From contig CAVWPI010000007.1 of assembly GCA_963756895.1 (NCBI GenBank), positions 248,001 through 312,000 of the forward strand: a DNA stretch of 64,000 nt. Direction: 5' to 3'. The translations under genes were made by a program, and so were the position numbers. The notes beneath the pieces are model-generated. The model worked only from the letters and a program-made list of their open reading frames with translations, searched no databases and had not been told where the DNA came from. The stretch comes from DASUAS01 sp963756895. Its GTDB lineage: Bacteria; Actinomycetota; Acidimicrobiia; IMCC26256; DASPTH01. Position 1 is the first letter of the stretch; each line of letters begins with the position of its first letter. Of the stretch, positions 10,855-20,205 are shown piece after piece.

Positions 10855-10905
10855 CGTTCTGGCGCCCCTCGACGGCGTCTGTCGCCGTGCAACGGCGCCA
10901 GAACG
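10855..10905. terminator. Bidirectional hairpin between convergent genes
   Basis: Perfect 12-base inverted repeat CGTTCTGGCGCC (10855-10866) / GGCGCCAGAACG (10894-10905), with a nested ACGGCG/CGCCGT stem. It begins 12 bases after the NlpC/P60 stop and ends 15 bases before the end of the convergent esterase-thioredoxin gene. There is no U-tract, as is common for high-GC actinobacterial terminators. Confidence 0.75.
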
Positions 10906-10920
10906 TGAAGGGTCGCTCGT

Positions 10921-11919
10921 CTACGGGATGACGAGCATGCCCAGCTCGGCCTCGAGCTGGGGGCGGGGCTTGGCGCCGAGCGACGCCCGCTCGAGCCGGC
11001 CGTTCCGGAACAACCCGATCAACGGGATGCTCTGCACGTCGTACTCCTGCGCGAGCGACGGCTCCTCGTCGATGTTGACCTTCACGACCTTGTAGGAGCC
11101 CTGGCGCATCGCCGCGATCTGCTCGACGATCGGGCCGACCTGGCGGCACGGTCCGCACCACGGCGCCCAGAAGTCGACGATCACGGGCACGTCGGCGCCG
11201 AGGACCTCGATCGGGAAGTTGGCGGTCGTCACCGACTTCACCAGGCCCTCGGGCTCGGGCTCCGGAAGCGGCTCGGCGGGGCGCTCGCCGTCGTGCACCT
11301 GCGCCAGCCACTGCTGCGCCTGCTGCACGCTCTCGAGCGACACCTCGTGCCCCATGGGGTACTCGCCGAACACCACCGGGAGGCCGGCCTCGGTGAGCGC
11401 CTCGGCCAGGGCGCGGGTGCCGGCCGACGGGATCATCGGGTCGTTGGTGCCGTGCTGGAGCAGGACGGGGACGTCCTTCGCACGCTCGAGGTCGATCCCC
11501 AGCAGGCCCGGCGGCACGAACGGGCTCATGGCCAGCACACCTGCGGGCCGGGTGCGGTCGGAGGGACCGAGCGCGAGGGCGAGTGCGAGCCCGCCGCCCT
11601 GCGAGAAGCCACCCACGACGGCCTGCGCGCGGTCGAAGCCGTGCTCGGCGCACGCGGCGTCGAGGAGGTCGTCGACCGCCGCCAGCGCGTCGGCGAAGCC
11701 GCCGGCGATGTCGTCGGGCTCACCCGCGGCCATGTCGAACCAGGAGAACCCCGGCGGCGCGGCGACCGGACCACGCGGCAGCACCACCGCGAACTTGCCG
11801 TCGGGGTCGAGGTAGCCGAGCAGGCCACCCAGATCGCGCTCGTCGGCGCCGTAGCCGTGCAGCAGCAGGAGCAGGCGATCGGCGTTGCTGCCGGTGACGA
11901 CGTTGGTGACCAGATCCAT
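10921..11919 (-). CDS. Alpha/beta-hydrolase (carboxylesterase/phospholipase type) fused to thioredoxin
   Basis: Intact 332-residue two-domain protein. Residues 1-205 are an Abhydrolase_2 domain with HGYGADERD, nucleophile elbow GFSQGGG, the Asp in HGTNDPMIP and the His in PMGHEVS. After a Pro/Glu linker (PLPEPEPEG), residues 225-332 form a complete thioredoxin domain with WCGPC and a cis-proline in SIPLIG. The start at 11919 follows a GAGGAG ribosome binding site. The combination is uncommon, and the two activities may be a thioesterase-like hydrolase and a disulfide reductase. It lies 46 bases downstream of the MDMPI-family gene on the same strand. Confidence 0.9.
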   Translation of the reverse strand: MDLVTNVVTGSNADRLLLLLHGYGADERDLGGLLGYLDPDGKFAVVLPRGPVAAPPGFSWFDMAAGEPDDIAGGFADALAAVDDLLDAACAEHGFDRAQAVVGGFSQGGGLALALALGPSDRTRPAGVLAMSPFVPPGLLGIDLERAKDVPVLLQHGTNDPMIPSAGTRALAEALTEAGLPVVFGEYPMGHEVSLESVQQAQQWLAQVHDGERPAEPLPEPEPEGLVKSVTTANFPIEVLGADVPVIVDFWAPWCGPCRQVGPIVEQIAAMRQGSYKVVKVNIDEEPSLAQEYDVQSIPLIGLFRNGRLERASLGAKPRPQLEAELGMLVIP

Positions 11920-11965
11920 CGGGGCTCCTCGGAGCGTTCGTGAGTGGGTCAGAAGCGTGCGTGGG

Positions 11966-12790
11966 TCAGAACATGTAGTTGAGCTGGTGCACCACCGCAC
12001 CGCCCAGATCGACGTCGCCCTCGATGGCGACCAACCCCGTGACCAGGGCCTCGTCGGGGTCGCGGCGACCGCACGCCAACCGCCCGTAGTCGTCGGAGGC
12101 CAGCGAGAGGGAGACGGTCGGGACGTCGGGAGCGGGATCGACGAGGCGGGCGCGGCCGTCGGTCGTAGCCACTGCGGTGCTGGTGACGATCGGACCGGTG
12201 AGCGTGAGCACGACGGTGGAACCGTCGGGAGCCCCCACCTTCTTCCCGACCACGTAGGGAAGCACGTCGAGCATCATGCCGATGCTGAACCGGGCCGCAG
12301 GGGAGTCGAGGTCGCCGGGGCGTGCGAGTGCCCCGCGCATGTCCTGCTCGTGCACCCAGGAGTCGAAGATCCGGAAGCCGAGGAGCTGGGCGACCGTGCC
12401 CGGTCCCATCGGGGTCCACGAGTCGGCGGCGAAGCCGTCGTCGTCGAGCTGGCGGAGCTGGGCGATGCGGGCGTCGGTGGTGGCGACGAACTCGGCCAGC
12501 GCGTCGGCGCCCGCCCAGGCACGCCGCGACTCGACCCACCGCTCGTTGGAGCGACCGACGTCGTTCTTCACGTGGGGCAGGTCCTCGGGCACGTCCTCCG
12601 CCGGCAGCGGATCGCCGAGGATGAAGCGCTCGAGCGCAGTGATGTGCACGAGGTTGTCCTGCACGCTCCAGCCCGGGCACTCCGACGGCGCCTTCCACTC
12701 GGTCTCGTCGAGCGACCCGCCGAGCTCCGTCATCGAGCGCCAGACGTGCTCGAGCATGTCGACCCGTTCGGTGTTCGTCGCGTTCGTCAT
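11966..12790 (-). CDS. Maleylpyruvate isomerase family, mycothiol-dependent (DinB-like)
   Basis: Intact 274-residue protein of the MDMPI/TIGR03083 family. An N-terminal four-helix DinB-like domain carries PSECPGWSVQDNLVHI and FDSWVHEQDM, which supply the metal-ligand histidines of this family, and a C-terminal sterol-carrier-like domain follows. Relatives use mycothiol as cofactor, fitting an actinobacterium. The exact substrate cannot be deduced. It sits between pantothenate kinase and the esterase-thioredoxin fusion, all on the minus strand. Confidence 0.88.
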   Translation of the reverse strand: MTNATNTERVDMLEHVWRSMTELGGSLDETEWKAPSECPGWSVQDNLVHITALERFILGDPLPAEDVPEDLPHVKNDVGRSNERWVESRRAWAGADALAEFVATTDARIAQLRQLDDDGFAADSWTPMGPGTVAQLLGFRIFDSWVHEQDMRGALARPGDLDSPAARFSIGMMLDVLPYVVGKKVGAPDGSTVVLTLTGPIVTSTAVATTDGRARLVDPAPDVPTVSLSLASDDYGRLACGRRDPDEALVTGLVAIEGDVDLGGAVVHQLNYMF

Positions 12791-12871
12791 CGCGTCATCC
12801 TCGCACGGCGGACGGAGCGGGCGACGGTGGGGGACGGAACGAGCGGAGCGAGCGACGGGGGCAAGGACGCG

Positions 12872-13691
12872 TCACTCGACCCGGAGGCGCACCCGTTGGA
12901 CCGCGTGGTCGGGTCCCTTCACCGAGGATCGCGTCGCTGCGGTCGCGCGTCGGCAGGATGTGCTCCTCGAGGTTCACGAGGTTGATCGACGCCCACACCT
13001 GACGGGCGAACGCGTCTGCTTGCGCGCGGGAGTAGCCGTCGAACATGCGGAAGAACGACGCGTCGTCGGTGGCCGCGTCGGCGACGAGCCCGCAGAACCG
13101 CTGCACGTACCACTCCTCGATGTCGACGGTTGCGGCATCGAGATAGACGGTGAAGTCGACGTGGTCGGCGGGGAACGGCAGGCCCTCCAGGATCAGGACC
13201 GACGGCTGCTCGATCAGTTGGCTGGCGCCGTCGACGACGTCGTAGGTCGCGTGCGAGTACACGGGTGCGTGCGTCTCCGGTGCACCGTTGCGCACCGCGA
13301 CGAGGAAGCGCGCCAAGGCGTCGTGGTCGTAGCTCTCGGGGAACCCCTTGCGTTCCATGATCCCGCGCGCGGCCAACTCGCGGTTGGCGTACAGGAAGCC
13401 ATCGGTGCACACGACCGACACCGGCGCACGCGTCGTGTCGGTGACGAACGCCGCCGACAGCGCGACGGCTGCCGCGCTCTTCCCCACCGCGACGCTGCCG
13501 GTGACGGCGACGACGAACGGCTCGGCGCTCCCGGCTCGGTCGGCGACGAGCTCCGCGAGCGGGCCGTAGACCTCGAGGACATCGGCAACGGTGACCTCAC
13601 CGGGTCGGGCGGCTCCGGGTCGCTCGACCGGCGTGGTGGCGCGGCGGCGCGCCGCCCAGTGCGCCCGGTCGAAGTCCTCGAAGGTGGTCAC
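12872..13691 (-). CDS. coaA: Type I pantothenate kinase-like protein (frameshift near 3' end)
   Basis: ATP-dependent phosphorylation of pantothenate, the first step of CoA synthesis. CoaA marks are the P-loop TGSVAVGKS, CTDGFLYAN, RKGFPESYD, PVYSHATYD, ILEGLPF, IEEWYVQRF and NLEEHILPTR. At about 272 residues it is slightly shorter than E. coli CoaA (316). The GTG start at 13691 begins TTFEDFDRAHW. Near 12925 a two-base loss shifts the frame; restoring it gives KGPDHAVQRVRLRVE and a stop at 12872-12874, the normal CoaA ending. It is divergent from the CoA-transferase gene, which fits a CoA-heavy neighbourhood. Confidence 0.8.
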
Positions 13692-13787
13692 GGCGGTGCA
13701 CGCTACGCGGAACCGTGGCGCGTACCGGCTGGTGGGCCCGGAGCGACACCCGTTAGGTTCGTCCGCCTGACCGCGAACGGGGGGACG

Positions 13788-16041
13788 ATGGCGGCACGCG
13801 ACAGCGCGCACGGTGGGGGGATCCTCGACGGCATTCGCATCGTCGATCTGTCGGACGGCATCTCCGGCCCGGTGGCGACGCTCATGCTCGCGGAAGCGGG
13901 CGCCGACGTGGTGGCGGTCGAGGGCCCCGAAGGCGCGACCAACCGCTCCACCCCCGGGTTCCACACGTGGATGCGCAGCAAGCGCAGCGTGACCCTCGAC
14001 CTCGACACCATCGACGACCGCGCCGCGCTCGACCGACTACTCGCCGCGGCCGACGTCGTCGTGCACAACCATGGTCCGACGCGCGCCCGCGCTCGGGCTC
14101 GACGACGAGTCGTTGGCGACGCGGTTTCCGCAGCTGATCGTGTCGTCCGTGCTCGCGTGGCCGGCGAACCACGCCGACGCCGACCTGCCGGTCGACGAGC
14201 TGCTCACGATGGCGCGCCTCGGTGTGCTCGACGAGCAGCAGGGGTTTCGCGACGGACCGATCTACCTCCGCTGCCCGATCGCGAGCTGGTGCGCGTCCCA
14301 CCTCGCGGCGATCGGCATCGTCGCCCGCCTCATCACCCGCCAGCGCACCGGCCACGCCGGTCCCGCGCACACGTCGCTGGCGCAGGGTGCGCTGGTACCG
14401 ATGGCGATGCACTGGCGCCGGGTCGAGCGGCCGTCGCAGTCGCTGGCCGTCGGCATGCCGAAGGGTCAGACCGGCGCCACGCTGTTCGAGACCGGTGACG
14501 GCGTGTGGATCCACCTGATGGGCGACCCGACGAAGTCGCCGATGTTCACCGACGCGATTGCCGTGGTGCGACCCGACGGTCCGCGGCAGGACCCGGGCAC
14601 GCTGTTCCAGCAGACGGACGGGTGGTCGGAGGCGCTGCTGCTACACCCGAGCAGTGCGTGGCTCGAGTCGTTCTGGGCCAACGACGTGCCCGTGCAGCCC
14701 GCGGCACCGCTGGGCGCGATCTTCGGCGACGAGCAGGCCCGTACCAACGGGTACGTGATCGAGGTCGACCACCCGGAGCTCGGGACGATCGCGATGGCCG
14801 GTTCACCCGTCACCGTCACGCCCGCGACGCACATGCGCTCCTTCGCGCCTGCGCTCGGTGCACACACCGACGAGGTGCTGGCCGAGTGGGAGCCGCGTGC
14901 GCGCCCCGCCACGACCGGACCCGCGCCCGCGTATCCGCTCTCGGGTGTGCAGGTCGTCGACGCGGGCGCGTTCCTCGCCGGGCCGTTGGGCCCGATGTTG
15001 TTGAGCGACCTCGGCGCCGACGTGGTGAAGGTCGAGCCGCCCGGTGGCGAAGGCATGCGCTGGGTCGAGTGGTCGTTCTTCGGCTGCCAGCGCGGCAAGC
15101 GCGGCGTCGCCCTCGACCTCAAGTCACCCGACGCAGCGCGTCGCGCTCGACGCGCTCCTCGAACGGGCCGACATCCTCCACCACAACCTGCGGATGCCCG
15201 CGGCGCGCCGGCTGGGCCTCGATGAGCCGACGGTGCGCGCGGTCAACCCCGACATCGTCTACTGCCACGCCAGCTCCTACGGACCGAAGGGCGCACGAGC
15301 CGACTGGCCCGGCTACGACCAGCTCTTCCAATCGTCGTGCGGCTGGGAGGTCGCCGGCGCGGGCGAGGGCAACGTCCCGATGTGGCACCGGCTCGGCTTC
15401 ATGGACCACATGTGCGCGATGGGGTCGTTGATCTCCACGCTGCTCGCGCTGTACCACCGCGACCGCACCGGCGAGACGCAATTCGTCGCCGGCTCGCTGC
15501 TCGCGGGAGGCGTGATGACCGGGAGCGAGACGTACCTCGACCGGAACGGCGAGATCGTGTCGATCCCGCTGCTCGACCACGAGCAGACCGGCATCGCGCC
15601 CGGGTACCGCATCGCCGAGCTCACCGACGGTTGGATCGCGGTGGCGGCCACCACCGACGCGCAGCGTGCCGCGCTCGACGGCCTCGGCGGCGCGGAGGCG
15701 CTGGTCGCACGCACCGTCGCCGATGCGCTCGCCGCGCTCGCCGACGCGGGCGTGCCGAGCACGCAGGTGCGGCTCGACCAGGGCGAACCGTTCTTCGCGT
15801 CGGCCGACAACGAGGCCGCGGGACTGATCGCGCGCTACGAGCACGCCGACTACGGACAGGTGGAGCAGCCGGGCGCGTTCTGGATCTTCGGCGACCTCGA
15901 CGTGAAGCTCGACCGCGCGCCCCCGCATTGGGCGAGCACACCGTCGAGGTGCTCACCGAGGTCGGACTCGACGCCGCCATCGTCGACGCGCTGGTCGCGT
16001 CGGGGGCCGCACACGCATGGAAGGCGACAGCACCCGCATGA
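13788..16041 (+). CDS. Double-domain CaiB/BaiF family III CoA-transferase (frameshifted)
   Basis: About 750 residues made of two consecutive type III CoA-transferase domains. The first starts LDGIRIVDLSDGISGPVATL and the second, near 14940, LSGVQVVDAGAFLAGPLGPM; each has the GADVVxVE pattern. These enzymes move CoA from one acyl-CoA to another carboxylate. Frame changes near 14090 and 15139 are repaired by one CG pair each, and one near 15929 by a single G (APPALGEHTVEVL). The stop overlaps the next ATG (ATGA at 16038), so translation is coupled to the DUF35 gene. Confidence 0.83.
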
Positions 16042-16484
16042 CCGCCACCGAAGCCCCTCGCCCGCCGCTCCCCCAGCCCGACGCGGTCACGCAGTTCTTC
16101 TGGGACGGCGTCGCGCGCGGTGAGCTGTGGATCCAGCGCTGCCAGTCGTGCGGCCACTACCTGCACTACCCGAAGGTGCTGTGCCGCTACTGCCAGTCGG
16201 ACGATCTCCGGGGCGAGCAGGTGTCGGGGCGCGCCACCCTCTACACGTGGACGATCGCGGTGCAGCCGTTCCACCCGTTCTACGTCGATCGCATCCCCTA
16301 CATCGTGGCGACGGTCGAGCTCGACGAGGAACCCGGTCTGATGTTCATGACCCAGCTCGTCGAGTGCACCGAGGACGACCTCAGCATCGGCATGCCGGTC
16401 GAGGTCACGTTCGTGGAGCTCGACCCCGAGCTCACGCTCCCGTTCTTCCGACCTGCGGCCGCCGCCGGAAGGAGCGTGGCCTGA
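16038..16484 (+). CDS. DUF35/OB-fold zinc-ribbon protein, thiolase partner
   Basis: Intact 148-residue protein with a rubredoxin-like zinc ribbon, CQSCGHY and LCRYCQS (about residues 35-52), followed by an OB-fold domain. Such proteins bind acyl-CoA and pair with non-decarboxylating thiolases or with hydratases and aldolases of steroid and fatty-acid breakdown. Here it is translationally coupled on both sides: ATGA overlap with the CoA-transferase and a one-base overlap with the thiolase. That strongly implies a complex with the latter. Confidence 0.9.
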   Translation: MTATEAPRPPLPQPDAVTQFFWDGVARGELWIQRCQSCGHYLHYPKVLCRYCQSDDLRGEQVSGRATLYTWTIAVQPFHPFYVDRIPYIVATVELDEEPGLMFMTQLVECTEDDLSIGMPVEVTFVELDPELTLPFFRPAAAAGRSVA

Positions 16485-17645
16485 TGGCGACCGGACAGCG
16501 CGTCGCCATCGTGGGCTGCGGGTACTCCCACGTCGGGCGCAACACCGGTCTGACGATCGACGACCACATGATCCAGGCCACCAAGGCCGCGCTCGCCGAT
16601 GCCGGCCTCACCGTTGCCGATGTCGACGGCATCACGTCGGTCGGGACCGAGCCGCTCAACGACGCCTGGCTGCTCGGCATCGAGCCGGTGAACTGGTGGG
16701 CGTCGGGGATGATGGCGCCCGCGTTCTCGTACTCGGCGACGCAGGCGATCGCGGCGGTGGCGTCGGGCTTCTGCCACACCGCGCTCGCGCTGCGCGTGAT
16801 CGGGCAGCAGCCGAGCTCGTCGGCCCTCGTGAAGGGTGCCGGTGCGAACCATCCGATGACGTCGATGCTGCACCGCGCCGCGGGCGACCGTCAGTTCATC
16901 GTGCCGTACGGGGCCGGCAGTCCGGTGCAGTGGGCGGGCATGTTCACGAACCGCTACATGCAGCAGTACGGCGCGACCGAGGAGGACTTCGGTCGCCACG
17001 TCGTGACCCAGCGATACCACGCGTCGATGAACGACGACGCCATCTTCCGCGAGCCGATCACGCTCGACGACTACCTCGACCGCGCGCTACGTGTCGAAGC
17101 CGCTGCGCATCCTCGACTGCGACTACCCGGTCGACTCCGGTTCCGCGGTCATCTTCACCACCGAAGAGCGGGCGCGCGACCTCGATCAGCCCGTGGTGCT
17201 GGTGGAGTCGTACGCGCTCAACGCGATCCGCGACCTCCACTTCGAGGTCATGTCCGACATGGTGCACACCGCGCCGGTGCAGACCGCGAAGAAGCTGTGG
17301 GAGGGCACCGACCTCACGCCCGCCGACGTCGACACCGCGCAGCTCTACGACGGCTTCTCGATCATCGTGTTCCAGTGGCTCGAGGCGCTCGGGTTCTGCG
17401 GCGAGGGTGAAGCGGCCGCGTTCGTGCGCGAGGGCAACACGCGGCTCGGCGGCTCGCTGCCGGTGAACACGGACGGTGGCGCGTGCAACGTCGGCCGTCG
17501 CCACGGCGCCAACTTCTGCATCGAGGCGACCCGTCAGCTCCGCGGGCAGAGCGGCAAACGTCAGATCCCCGACGCCGAGGTCGCGGTGTGGACCAACGCC
17601 GTCGGCCCCTTCGCCGCCGGCGCCATCCTCACCCGCGGCTACGCG
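16484..17645 (+). CDS. Thiolase family protein (lipid-transfer/SCP2-thiolase type, frameshifted)
   Basis: Condensing-fold protein of about 385 residues of the acetyl-CoA acyltransferase/lipid-transfer group. It shows VAIVGCGYSHVGR, AALADAGLTVADVDG, ASGFCHTALALRV and, after the break, VNTDGGACNVGRRHG. The usual N-terminal nucleophile Cys motif is weak, as in SCP2-type members that work with a DUF35 partner. A frame change near 17090 is repaired by one CG pair (DRARYVSKPLR). The 3' end is uncertain: after GAILTRG the frame stays open to 17747, past a hairpin and into the convergent gene, so the true stop has probably been lost near 17640. Confidence 0.82.
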
Positions 17646-17662
17646 CCCCCATCTGCGTTCTT

Positions 17663-17699
17663 GCGTCGAAGCGGCGTGATTATCGAGCCGCGGCGACGC
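17663..17699. terminator. Hairpin between convergent thiolase and LLM oxidoreductase genes
   Basis: Arms GCGTCG (17663-17668) / CGACGC (17694-17699), then an AA/GG internal loop and GCGGC (17671-17675) / GCCGC (17687-17691) around an A/T-rich loop. It lies just before the end of the convergent gene at 17710 and probably terminates both units. Confidence 0.6.
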
Positions 17700-17709
17700 C
17701 GAAATGTCT

Positions 17710-18606
17710 TCAGGGGCGGATGTAGGTCTCGCCGAAGGCCTGGATGAAGTCGAGCATCTGCTGCGGGGTGGTCGGCGGGTGACCGACGTTCACGTAGGTG
17801 AGACCGGCCTCCTCCATGCGGCCCAGCTCGTCGACGTGGCGCTGGATGTCGCTCGTGGGCTGGTGGATGCCCTCTTCCATGTAGCTCATGCAGAAGTCGA
17901 GCTCGCCGGCGCGGTCGCCGGCCAGCTCCTTCACCTCGGCGATCATCCCGGTGAGCTGCTCGAGTCCCGAGATGTGCGGTGAGCGGGTGGTGCGCGCCAC
18001 CTCCTCGGGGATGCCCATGGGCATCCACCCCTGCACGGTGGCGGCGCGCCGGCGGCTGAGCTTGGAGTTGCCGCCGATCCAGATCGGGATCGGATCCTGC
18101 GCCGGACGCGGCCGCTGGATGACGCCCTTGGCGGTGAAGTGGATGCCGCTGGCGTCGAACGGCTCGCCGGCCCACGCCTTCGGGAGCAGCTCCAGGGCCT
18201 CGTCGAACAGCGCGTTGCGCTCGTCGAAGTCGACGCCGAGAGCGAAGAACTCGGTCTTGTGGTACCCGGTACCCAGCCCGAGGACGAACCGGCCCTTCGA
18301 GCAGCGGTCGAGCGTCGCCGCCGTCTTGGCCAGGAGGAACGGGTTGCGGTAGGGCGCCACCGACAAGTGCGTCAGCAACTGGATCCGCTCGGTGACCGCA
18401 GCCGCGAACGCGAGGCCCACGAACGGGTCGAGGGTCTGGTGTCCGCCGTGGGCGAGCCAGTTGGCGCCCGGGATGGGGTGCTCGGTGAGCGCGAAGGCGT
18501 CGAAGCCGGCCGCTTCGACTGCGACCGCGACGTCGCTGATCTCGCCCGAGTCGAGCAGGTCGCTCTCGAGCCCCGACGTCTCCGGGTAGTTGAAGACGAA
18601 CTTCAT
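17710..18606 (-). CDS. LLM-class (F420/flavin-dependent) oxidoreductase
   Basis: Intact 298-residue luciferase-like TIM-barrel enzyme (TIGR03619-like group). It contains GFDAFALTEHP, LDPFVGLAFAAAVTERIQLLT, GRFVLGLGTGYHK and PIPIWIGGNS, all typical of F420-dependent actinobacterial members. Its start codon overlaps the stop of the upstream acyl-CoA ligase (ATGA at 18603-18606), so the two are coupled. That suggests it oxidises or reduces a CoA-linked or related degradation intermediate, but the substrate is unknown. Confidence 0.9.
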   Translation of the reverse strand: MKFVFNYPETSGLESDLLDSGEISDVAVAVEAAGFDAFALTEHPIPGANWLAHGGHQTLDPFVGLAFAAAVTERIQLLTHLSVAPYRNPFLLAKTAATLDRCSKGRFVLGLGTGYHKTEFFALGVDFDERNALFDEALELLPKAWAGEPFDASGIHFTAKGVIQRPRPAQDPIPIWIGGNSKLSRRRAATVQGWMPMGIPEEVARTTRSPHISGLEQLTGMIAEVKELAGDRAGELDFCMSYMEEGIHQPTSDIQRHVDELGRMEEAGLTYVNVGHPPTTPQQMLDFIQAFGETYIRP

Positions 18607-20162
18607 GCGCTGGGCTCCTTGTCCGCGAGTTGCTTGACCAACTCGTGCTTGAGGATCTTGAACGTCGCGTTGCGCGGCAACACGTCCAAGACCTCGAGCT
18701 GCTCGGGGATCTTCTGGGTCATCAGCTGCGCGTCGCGGCAGAACTGCTGCATCTCCGCGAACGTCAACGGCTCCTGCCCGTCCGGCGTCTCCACGACCGC
18801 GCACACCCGCTCACCCCGGTCGCGGTCGGGCAGGCCGATCACCGCGACCGCGGCCACCTTCGGATGGGTCTGGAGCAGGTCCTCGATCTCGCGCGGGCTG
18901 ATGTTCTCGCCCTTGCGGATGATCAGCTCCTTCGTGCGACCCGTGAGCACGATGTGGCCGTCCTCGCGGAGGTGACCGCGGTCGCCGGTGCTGAAGAAGC
19001 CGTCGGCGCCGAACGCAGCCGCGCTCTGCTCCTTGTCCAGGTACCCCTTGGCCAGCATGGGGCCGCTCACCCGCACCTCACCCGTGACCCCGGCCGCGAC
19101 CGGTGCGCCCTGCTCGTCGACGATCTGCACCACACAGCCGAACACCGGCGCGCCGTCGGTGTTCATGAGCTGCTCGTCGGTGTCGCTGGGTGAGCCCTGG
19201 GTGATCATCGGGCACTCGGTCATGCCGTAGCCATGGCAGACCGGGAGGTGCATCTCGGCCCGCACCTCGCGGAACACCTCCGGAGGCTTCGGCGCGCCGC
19301 CGCCGTTCATCATCCGCAGCGCGGGCATGACCGGCGTCGACGGATCCTTGCGCTGCTCGTTGAGGAACGCGAGGTAGAACGCGGTGCTGCCGCCGGCCAT
19401 GGTCACGTCGTGCCGCGCGAACGTGGCCACCGCGGTGGCGGGGTCGAAGGCCTCGAGCAACACCGCCGGCATCCCGTGGGCGAGCATCACCACGAGGTAG
19501 TCGGGACCGCCGATGTGGGTGCACGGGAACGCCATCGAGCCGACGTCGTGCGGTTGGACCTCGAGCGCGTGCGCCAGACCGATGCCACCGGCGATCAGGC
19601 CGCCGTCGGAGTGCATCACGCACTTGGGTGCCGCCGTCGTGCCGGAGGTGGAGTAGAGCCAGCGGACGGCGTCGCCGTCGGTGGGCGGCGCGGGCAGCGT
19701 CGACGGGTCTCCGTCGGGCAGGCCGCCGTTCTCGAGGTCGGCGGCGACGACCAGCGTCTCGAAGGCGCCGCCCGACGACTCCTGCAGCCCGCGGGCCATC
19801 GCTTCGTAGTCGAAGTTGCGCCAGACCCCCGGGACGGCGAAGAACCTGGCCCCCGCCTGCGCGAGCACCGAGCCGACCTCGCGTTCGCGATAGATCGGGA
19901 TGATCGGGACCTGGGTGGCGCCGAGGCGCGCCAACGCGAACGACAGCACGATCGACTCGATGCGGGTCGGCAACTGCCACGCCACCGGCGTGTCGGGCCC
20001 GACGCCCAGTGCCACCAGACCGGCGGCGACCCGCTCGCTCCGGTCGCGGAACTCGCCGAAGCTGACCGTGCGGTCGGCCTCGTCGATGAGCATGGGCGCG
20101 TCAGGAGTCTCCTGAGCGCGCCTATCCAACAGCTCCCACAGGGTCTTCGCGTCGTCGATCAC
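18603..20162 (-). CDS. Acyl-CoA synthetase / AMP-dependent ligase
   Basis: Intact 519-residue adenylate-forming enzyme that activates a carboxylic acid to its CoA thioester. Core motifs are YSTSGTTAAPK (P-loop, near residue 175), GYGMTECP, STGDRGHLREDG, GRTKELIIRKGENISP and the C-terminal lysine in FKILKHEL. The GTG at 20162 is preferred because family similarity begins just after it (IDDAKTLWELL). It resembles cyclohexanecarboxylate- and medium-chain-acid CoA ligases. It is first in a two-gene unit with the LLM oxidoreductase. Confidence 0.88.
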   Translation of the reverse strand: MIDDAKTLWELLDRRAQETPDAPMLIDEADRTVSFGEFRDRSERVAAGLVALGVGPDTPVAWQLPTRIESIVLSFALARLGATQVPIIPIYREREVGSVLAQAGARFFAVPGVWRNFDYEAMARGLQESSGGAFETLVVAADLENGGLPDGDPSTLPAPPTDGDAVRWLYSTSGTTAAPKCVMHSDGGLIAGGIGLAHALEVQPHDVGSMAFPCTHIGGPDYLVVMLAHGMPAVLLEAFDPATAVATFARHDVTMAGGSTAFYLAFLNEQRKDPSTPVMPALRMMNGGGAPKPPEVFREVRAEMHLPVCHGYGMTECPMITQGSPSDTDEQLMNTDGAPVFGCVVQIVDEQGAPVAAGVTGEVRVSGPMLAKGYLDKEQSAAAFGADGFFSTGDRGHLREDGHIVLTGRTKELIIRKGENISPREIEDLLQTHPKVAAVAVIGLPDRDRGERVCAVVETPDGQEPLTFAEMQQFCRDAQLMTQKIPEQLEVLDVLPRNATFKILKHELVKQLADKEPSA

Positions 20163-20205
20163 GGGCGTGAGACTACTGATCGCACACGTGCCCGTGACGG
20201 GCCGG

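Noticed and set aside
11944..11971. Short direct repeat GTGGGTCAGAA occurring twice 17 bases apart before the esterase-thioredoxin gene
   Set aside because: The repeat is only 11 bases and overlaps the stop of the upstream gene; it is too small to support a functional claim.
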